Positions 6,915-11,784 of a stretch of 11,784 nt of DNA are shown piece by piece. The stretch spans positions 1 to 11,784 of the forward strand of contig DKNL01000037.1 in the NCBI GenBank assembly GCA_002474325.1, in the 5' to 3' direction. The position numbers and the translations under genes are program-made. The notes beneath the pieces were generated by a model, which had not been told where the DNA came from, searched no databases, and was given only the letters and a program-made list of their open reading frames with translations. This stretch comes from Opitutales bacterium UBA7389. GTDB taxonomy: Bacteria > Verrucomicrobiota > Verrucomicrobiia > Opitutales > Opitutaceae. Each line of letters opens with the position of its first letter. Position 1 is the first letter of the stretch.

Positions 6915-9629
6915 CTAAACTCTTTGGGCCACTTTTCTGGCTTTCCGTATCTTGACGCTCACTACTTTGTATTCCGGGCACATGGCTTCTGAATCGGAAA
7001 CGCTTGAGGTTAGATCGTTCACGAGCACTTCCGGGAAATGGAATGTCGTACTTAGGACCCCCCGTTTAATTTCATCGGATATCCGAGCTTTGATGTCCAC
7101 CTTGCCTCTTTCTGATTCTACGCAAACCATATCCGAATCCTCAATACCATTTTCGGCTGCGTCCACGGGATGGATAAAAATGACGTCTTCGGTGACAAGG
7201 TCGACGTTTGCTGTTCTCCGCGTTTGGGCTCCGCAATTGTAATGCTCCAGATTTCGGTTGGTCGTCAGAATATACGGGAACCTCTTTCCATTGGAGACCA
7301 CTTCTTCGGTTTCCTTGAATGGATTGAACTGGAAGAGCCCTTTGCCTCGCTTGAAAGTCTCAGTATGCAGTATCGGGGAGTCCTGGCCATCGGGAGCTAC
7401 CGGCCATTGCTTGCCGTTATCGCCTAGCTCTTCCCATTTTATGCCAGCAAAGAATGGTACGATCTCCGATATTTCTTTTAGAACGACAGCGGGATCGTAA
7501 TCCGGCTGCTCGTATCCCATGCGATTCATCATATCCACAACGATCTGCCCATCGGGTTTCGAACGTTCAATCGGATTTACTGCCTGATTCACGCGCTGCA
7601 CGCGACGTTCTCCATTGGTAAAGGTTCCACTTTTTTCCAAAAACGAAGCACCCGGCAGGATAACATCCGCCATCTCTGCGGTCTTAGTCATGAAGATTTC
7701 TTGAACTACCAAGAATTCAAGCGAGTCTAGAGCCTTAGCAACATGGATACTATTGGGGTCAGTTTGGGCCATGTCTTCGCCGATCACCCACATGGCCTTT
7801 AATCGCCCATCGATGGCGGCGTCATACATCTGCGGGATTTTCCATCCTGATTCCGTGGGCATCGTCACGCCGTAGAATGCCTCGTATCGCTTAATAACTT
7901 CTGGATCCGTAACATCTAGGTAGCCCGCTCCTTGATAAGGCTGAGCGCCCATATCGGCCATCCCCTGAACATTATTCTGACCGCGTAGTGGATTTACACC
8001 GACACCTCTGCGACCGATATTCCCCGTTATCAGGGCTAAGTCGGCAATCTGCATTACCGTGAACGTGCCTTGCGAATGCTCTGTAACTCCCAGACCATGA
8101 AAGCTCATGGCTCGATCAGCAGACGCGTAGGCGATGGCCGCCGCTCGAACAGCTTCTCGATCGACACCGCTTATGGACTCCATTTCCGCAATGTCTAACT
8201 TCAATAATTCGTCGCAAAAATCTTCGTATCCTTCGGTGCGATCTTTGATGAACGATTGGTCGTCCAAGCCCTCCTTAACAATGTAGTAAAGCATCATGTT
8301 GAGTACCGCGACATTGGTACCGGGCCTTAGCTGCAAATGATGAGTCGCATAACGAGCGAGCTCAGTTCGTCGAGGATCGATAACAATCGAAGTCTTACCG
8401 GAAATCGCGAATTGCTTGAGCTTCGCTCCCGTAACCGGGTGACCTTCGGTGGGATTGGCTCCAATCACCATGATGGCATCGGTAAACTTCAAATCCTCGA
8501 TAGAGTTCGTCGCCGCCCCAGTCCCGAGGGTGCGCTGAAGGCCTATCGCGGTTGGAGAATGGCAAACTCGAGCACAGCCATCGATATTATTTGTTCCAAC
8601 TACCGCTCGGAAAAACTTCTGCATGAGATAGTTCTCCTCATTAGTGCAGCGAGCTGAGGATATTCCAGCCAGCGAATCCGACCCGAACTCATCCCGGTAG
8701 CCCTGGAATTTCGAAGCCATGAAATCATAAGCCTCATCCCAACTGACTTCCTCGAACTCGCCATTCCTTTTAATCATGGGCGATTTGATTCGGTCAGGAT
8801 GATCGTAGAACTTGAATGCGTATCGCCCTTTCAAACAGGTGTGCCCCTGATTCACCTCGGCATCATAAGGAGCCTGAATGCCAATAATCTCATCGCCTAT
8901 CGTAGCTACTTCCAAATTACATCCGACACCGCAATAGTTGCAGACCGTACGCGTCTTTTTCGAACTTGCGATAGACTTGGACTGAAAGACGTCGGAAATA
9001 GCCGCCGTGGGACAAGCCTGGGAACAGGCGCCACAACTGACGCAGGGGCTTTCGGCAAAACTCTCGTCGATCCCCTTTATGATTCGGCTGTCGAATCCAC
9101 GTCCTGCCATACTCAATACGAACTGGCCTTGAACCTCATCGCACGCTCTTACACAACGGTAGCAGTTGATGCATTTGCTAAGGTCCGAAACCATGTAGGG
9201 ATGGCTGGTATCCTTTTCCTGATCCAAGTGAGTTTCCCCGTGCGGATAGCGAACGGAGTTGATTCCGACTTTAGCCGCGACGGTCTGTAATTCGCAATTG
9301 CCATTAACTTCGCAAGTGAGGCAATCGAGTGGATGATCAGTCAGCACCAGCTCAATGATATTTTTTCGAAGCCGTCTTACGTTTTTAGATTCGGTAAATA
9401 TGTACTGACCTTCCGAAACGGGCGTATGGCAAGAAGCTAGGGTCTTCGCTGGACCATCTTTCTCAAATGCGACATCAACGCTACACACCCGACAGGATCC
9501 AAAAGGATCTAGGTTGGGAGCGTCGCAAAGGGTGGGAATAGAATCGGAACCAATCGCTCGCCGAGCGAATGTCAAAATGGTTTCACCAGGCTCGATCTCG
9601 AATGGCTGATTATTGATGTAAGCTATCAT
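6915..9629 (-). CDS. fdhA: NAD(P)+-dependent formate dehydrogenase, catalytic alpha subunit
   Basis: A 904-residue cytoplasmic molybdo/tungsto-enzyme subunit that oxidises formate to CO2 or runs in reverse. Domains in order: [2Fe-2S] ferredoxin (C35, C46, C49, C67); NuoG-type His-ligated [4Fe-4S] (H99, C103, C106, C112); two ferredoxin-like [4Fe-4S] clusters (C153/156/159/163 and C196/199/202/206); then the bis-MGD domain with its own [4Fe-4S] (C230, C233, C237, C265). The active-site pair is C356-H357 in ARVCHSPT, a true Cys codon rather than selenocysteine. GVNPLRGQNNVQGMADMGA (544-562) is a formate dehydrogenase hallmark, and residues about 785-895 are the cofactor-capping domain. There is no twin-arginine leader, as expected for a soluble enzyme. 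Length matches Moorella-type FdhA (about 900). It lies 25 bases downstream of fdhB. The ATG has no Shine-Dalgarno sequence but sits next to a hairpin. Confidence 0.95.
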   Translation of the reverse strand: MIAYINNQPFEIEPGETILTFARRAIGSDSIPTLCDAPNLDPFGSCRVCSVDVAFEKDGPAKTLASCHTPVSEGQYIFTESKNVRRLRKNIIELVLTDHPLDCLTCEVNGNCELQTVAAKVGINSVRYPHGETHLDQEKDTSHPYMVSDLSKCINCYRCVRACDEVQGQFVLSMAGRGFDSRIIKGIDESFAESPCVSCGACSQACPTAAISDVFQSKSIASSKKTRTVCNYCGVGCNLEVATIGDEIIGIQAPYDAEVNQGHTCLKGRYAFKFYDHPDRIKSPMIKRNGEFEEVSWDEAYDFMASKFQGYRDEFGSDSLAGISSARCTNEENYLMQKFFRAVVGTNNIDGCARVCHSPTAIGLQRTLGTGAATNSIEDLKFTDAIMVIGANPTEGHPVTGAKLKQFAISGKTSIVIDPRRTELARYATHHLQLRPGTNVAVLNMMLYYIVKEGLDDQSFIKDRTEGYEDFCDELLKLDIAEMESISGVDREAVRAAAIAYASADRAMSFHGLGVTEHSQGTFTVMQIADLALITGNIGRRGVGVNPLRGQNNVQGMADMGAQPYQGAGYLDVTDPEVIKRYEAFYGVTMPTESGWKIPQMYDAAIDGRLKAMWVIGEDMAQTDPNSIHVAKALDSLEFLVVQEIFMTKTAEMADVILPGASFLEKSGTFTNGERRVQRVNQAVNPIERSKPDGQIVVDMMNRMGYEQPDYDPAVVLKEISEIVPFFAGIKWEELGDNGKQWPVAPDGQDSPILHTETFKRGKGLFQFNPFKETEEVVSNGKRFPYILTTNRNLEHYNCGAQTRRTANVDLVTEDVIFIHPVDAAENGIEDSDMVCVESERGKVDIKARISDEIKRGVLSTTFHFPEVLVNDLTSSVSDSEAMCPEYKVVSVKIRKARKVAQRV

Positions 9630-9638
9630 TTGAATAAT

Positions 9639-9660
9639 GGGTAAGCTAGAACCCTTACCC
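9639..9660 (-). promoter_or_regulatory. Hairpin at the fdhB-fdhA junction
   Basis: On the minus-strand transcript GGGTAAG (9660-9654) pairs perfectly with CTTACCC (9645-9639) across an 8-base loop. The UAA stop of fdhB (9657-9655) is inside the 5' arm, and the 3' arm ends 9 bases before the fdhA AUG, where a ribosome binding site would normally be. A ribosome finishing fdhB would open the stem, so it could couple the two genes or set the subunit ratio. No U-run follows, so it is unlikely to be a simple terminator. The pairing is seen; the function is inferred. Confidence 0.45.
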
Positions 9661-11328
9661 TAGGGCTAGTTCCCTACTGAAATAAGGTTCGAGTTCCTCG
9701 TTGAAATACTCGAGAGCGTTTCGGACTGGCAATGGAATCCCCCCTCCGTGTGCGCACAGTGAACCTTCCTCCAACGTGTGTAGCAGATCGTCGAATAAAC
9801 GCGTATCTATCTTATAATTACCCTTATTGGAAGATTCGAGCATTTCATGGGCTCGCTTGGTGCCAAGACGGCAAGGGAAGCATTTCCCGCAACTCTCAAA
9901 GGACGCAAACTCCATTAGCTTCTCAAGATAAGTCATCATCGAGAAGGATTCCGGGATGCAAACGACGGAAGCGTGCCCGAGAAGAAAACCCTTCGAGGCG
10001 AAGCTCTCAAAATCGATGGTCAAATCTCCCACTTTGCTGACGGGAACGATTCCTCCCAGAGGCCCGCCAATATGCAAGGCCTTAACCGGCTCCTTAAATC
10101 CGCCCGCAAGATCATCGACAACTACTGAAAGCGGGGTCCCCATCTCCACTTCATAAATACCTGGATTGCGAAAATAGCTGTCCAAACTGATGAGTTTCGT
10201 CCCATTCGATTTCTCGGTCCCCAGTTTTGCGTATCGGGTGCCTCCATGCTTTGCGATGTAGGGAACGGTCGCTAATGTTTCCACGTTATTGACGATCGTC
10301 GGTTTATTGAAGAGCCCCTGCTGAGCGGGAAAAGGCGGACGCGTGCGCACCTCAGGCCGCTGTCCTTCTATGCTGCTAATAAGAGCCGTCTCTTCTCCGC
10401 AAATGTAGGAACCCTGCCCCTGTACGATTTTGAAATCGAAGTCGAACCCCAGACCATTGATATCTTTCCCTAATAAACCGTAATCGCGAAAATCGTCGAT
10501 CGCGGATTCTACGATGCCGAAGGATTCTGGATACTCGCCTCGAATGTACAACACGCCCCAGGTCGCCCCCATACAGTACCCAGCGATGACCATCCCGAAA
10601 AGGACGGAATGCGGACGCTGCTCCAACAAGTACCGGTCCGAATAAGCGCCCGGGTCTCCTTCGTCCGCGTTACAAATGATAAATTTAACGTCGCTTTGCT
10701 CTCTTCGAGCGAACTCCCACTTCACGCCCATAGGAAAACCCGCTCCGCCGCGCCCGCGAATTCCCGCTTCCTTAATTTCCGCCAGAACATCTTCCGAATT
10801 TTTACCCAAAGTGTTCTTCAACAACTTAGCGTAATCGCCCATGCCTGAGAACTCCGCCGTCAGCACGGGTTCTCCAATCGTGCGAACTTCATAATCATCG
10901 GTCCGCAATTCCTTACCACCAACCAGAACTTGCTCTAACTGTTCGTCTTCTAGAGCGCTGTAATTATTGCCGTCGAAGTGAAAAGCCCCATTTTCATGAC
11001 AGCGGCCCAAACAAGTCATATGCCCAATCTCGTCTTTCTTGAAGCACTTCTTCAATTCTTCAATAAGGCCATCCTGCGTTCCTGCACAAAGGCAAGCAGA
11101 CCCATTGCACACGTACACCTTCTTGCCGCGGTTTTCCGGCTTCAGAAAATCGTAAAATGACGACGATCCATATACATTGGCCTTGCCGATCAAAAACTCG
11201 TCTGCCAAACGGGCCATCTCATCCTTGCTCGGAGCGCCTTCGTTCTCCGATCCGGCAAGCCCGATCTTCGAAAACAAGTTTTCCTGAACTCCCTTCCGCC
11301 CCCCCAGAGCGCTCAAGTTATTAGACAT
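9655..11328 (-). CDS. fdhB: Formate dehydrogenase NAD-binding beta subunit (NuoE-NuoF-like)
   Basis: A 557-residue flavoprotein that passes electrons between the FdhA iron-sulfur chain and NAD(P)+. Residues about 68-137 form a thioredoxin-like [2Fe-2S] domain as in NuoE (C74-x4-C79 and C106-x3-C110). The NuoF-like part begins near 155: FMN/NAD glycine-rich loop GIRGRGGAGFPMG (189-201), CNADEGDPGAYSDR (219-232), CGEETALISSIEGQRP (310-325), and the [4Fe-4S] site C480-x2-C483-x2-C486 plus C525 (SLCAHGGG). It stops soon after and lacks the C-terminal 2x[4Fe-4S] ferredoxin of HydB/HndC-type proteins. The fused NuoE-like piece would explain why no separate fdsG/nuoE gene lies beside it. First gene of a two-gene operon with fdhA. 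The ATG follows no obvious Shine-Dalgarno sequence. NAD versus NADP preference is not decided. Confidence 0.93.
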   Translation of the reverse strand: MSNNLSALGGRKGVQENLFSKIGLAGSENEGAPSKDEMARLADEFLIGKANVYGSSSFYDFLKPENRGKKVYVCNGSACLCAGTQDGLIEELKKCFKKDEIGHMTCLGRCHENGAFHFDGNNYSALEDEQLEQVLVGGKELRTDDYEVRTIGEPVLTAEFSGMGDYAKLLKNTLGKNSEDVLAEIKEAGIRGRGGAGFPMGVKWEFARREQSDVKFIICNADEGDPGAYSDRYLLEQRPHSVLFGMVIAGYCMGATWGVLYIRGEYPESFGIVESAIDDFRDYGLLGKDINGLGFDFDFKIVQGQGSYICGEETALISSIEGQRPEVRTRPPFPAQQGLFNKPTIVNNVETLATVPYIAKHGGTRYAKLGTEKSNGTKLISLDSYFRNPGIYEVEMGTPLSVVVDDLAGGFKEPVKALHIGGPLGGIVPVSKVGDLTIDFESFASKGFLLGHASVVCIPESFSMMTYLEKLMEFASFESCGKCFPCRLGTKRAHEMLESSNKGNYKIDTRLFDDLLHTLEEGSLCAHGGGIPLPVRNALEYFNEELEPYFSRELALG

Positions 11329-11493
11329 GCTCAGATAGAAGAGAAATCCCGGCCAATTTTAAAGCAGGAAAGGTCGTAATCAGGCGATTCTCCAACGGAT
11401 TGACGAGAAATTCCCACGATAGTGCGTGCTCATATCATCCTAATGGCTCGACACTTGGCCCACCGTCCGCTTTTTTAAGCCAGCTATAGAAAC
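11329..11493. other. Divergent intergenic region (fdhB / cytochrome gene)
   Basis: These 165 bases should hold the promoters for the fdhB-fdhA operon (-) and the cytochrome gene (+). AT-rich patches are present (for example TTTTAAA near 11357-11363 and a T6 run near 11471-11476), and a TTGACG occurs at 11400-11405. However, I find no -35/-10 pair with acceptable spacing in either direction, nor a clear operator palindrome. No small gene is apparent. Confidence 0.5.
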
Positions 11494-11784
11494 GTGTTTT
11501 CAGCCCCTCAAAAGCTAGTTTTTACGCTAATCGTAACCATATTTGCCCCTCAAATTGATCTTTCGGGATTAGATTCGAGTGATTCAGGAATCGAATTTTT
11601 CGAAAAGCGTATTCGGCCCCTATTGGCGGAAAGATGCATTGAGTGCCATGGACCGGAAAAGCAAAAAGGGGGTCTTAGGCTGGATTTCAAGCAAGGCTGG
11701 GAGGTTGGCGGAGATTCAGGCCCCGCCCTCGTTCCCGGCGATTTAACGGAGAGTCGTATCATCCACGCTATCCACTATGAGGAC
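11494..11784 (+). CDS. Secreted PSCyt1-type cytochrome c protein, N-terminal part
   Basis: A 97-codon fragment running off the right edge. It begins with a likely GTG start (no ATG is available between the in-frame stop at 11476-11478 and the conserved region). A signal-peptide-like stretch follows (KLVFTLIVTIFA, residues about 7-18). Then comes the PSCyt1 pattern: FFEKRIRPLLAERCIECHGP, with haem-binding C48-x2-C51-H52, then KGGLRLD, a Gly-rich region and LVPGDLTESRIIHAI. Proteins of this kind in Planctomycetota and Verrucomicrobiota usually continue into DUF1549/DUF1553 and are exported; they are often associated with polysaccharide degradation clusters. It is divergent from fdhB and probably unrelated in function. 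The family call is strong; the start codon is uncertain, as no ribosome binding site is visible. Confidence 0.82.
   Translation, partial: MFSAPQKLVFTLIVTIFAPQIDLSGLDSSDSGIEFFEKRIRPLLAERCIECHGPEKQKGGLRLDFKQGWEVGGDSGPALVPGDLTESRIIHAIHYED

Noticed and set aside
8562..8564. Possible selenocysteine at the formate dehydrogenase active site
   Set aside because: The codon on the coding strand is TGC (Cys), not TGA, and the frame is open throughout.
8799..9290. A 163-codon + strand frame antisense to fdhA
   Set aside because: It lies wholly opposite the iron-sulfur region of fdhA, whose cysteine motifs are intact. It has no recognisable domain and no ribosome binding site or operon context of its own.
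6915..9629. Reading the 904-residue protein as NuoG of complex I
   Set aside because: NuoG lacks the C-H active-site pair. This protein has ARVCHSPT and the GVNPLRGQNNVQG motif of formate dehydrogenases, and the window shows no other Nuo peripheral-arm genes besides the NuoF-like partner.
11400..11440. TTGACG at 11400 as a -35 box for the cytochrome gene
   Set aside because: The nearest -10-like sequence (CATATCAT, from 11431) is about 25 bases away, outside the usual 16-18 base spacing.
11550..11762. A 70-codon minus-strand frame at the right edge
   Set aside because: It is antisense to the PSCyt1 domain with its intact CxxCH motif; no supporting features.

Overview
The window comes from a bacterium of roughly balanced base composition. 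The truncated gene at the right edge has a secreted-protein leader and a CxxCH haem site in the context typical of PSCyt1 ('planctomycete cytochrome c') proteins. That family is abundant in Planctomycetota and Verrucomicrobiota, so one of these phyla is the best guess, with Verrucomicrobiota slightly favoured. This is inference from one partial gene. Several genes lack a clear Shine-Dalgarno sequence, which is compatible with either phylum.

Left half (1-6817, + strand): a tightly packed operon for an Mrp/Mnh-type cation:proton antiporter module related to complex I and to group 4 membrane-bound hydrogenases. Reading left to right it holds the tail of an MrpG-like subunit, an MbhD-like (DUF4040) subunit, an MbhE-MrpB fusion and an MrpC/NuoK-like subunit with a histidine-rich loop. 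Next come two MrpD/NuoM-type antiporter subunits, two small membrane proteins and a third, NuoL-like antiporter subunit with a long C-terminal extension. Genes overlap by 4-11 bases or lie within about 20 bases of each other. There is no conventional large MrpA. Its pieces appear as separate genes, and the module has three antiporter-type subunits rather than the two of canonical Mrp.

Right half (6915-11328, - strand): a two-gene operon, transcribed fdhB then fdhA, for a soluble NAD(P)+-dependent molybdenum/tungsten formate dehydrogenase. FdhB is a NuoE-like [2Fe-2S] domain joined to a NuoF-like flavoprotein (FMN, NAD, [4Fe-4S]). FdhA carries a NuoG-like N-terminal set of iron-sulfur clusters followed by the bis-MGD catalytic domain with an active-site cysteine. 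The expected electron path is formate to Mo/W cofactor, FeS chain, FMN, then NAD+, or the reverse for CO2 reduction.

The two operons converge on a 97-base spacer (6818-6914) holding inverted repeats. Their adjacency suggests, but does not prove, that formate/NAD redox chemistry and ion pumping are functionally linked. A 165-base spacer (11329-11493) separates the divergent fdhB and the cytochrome gene.
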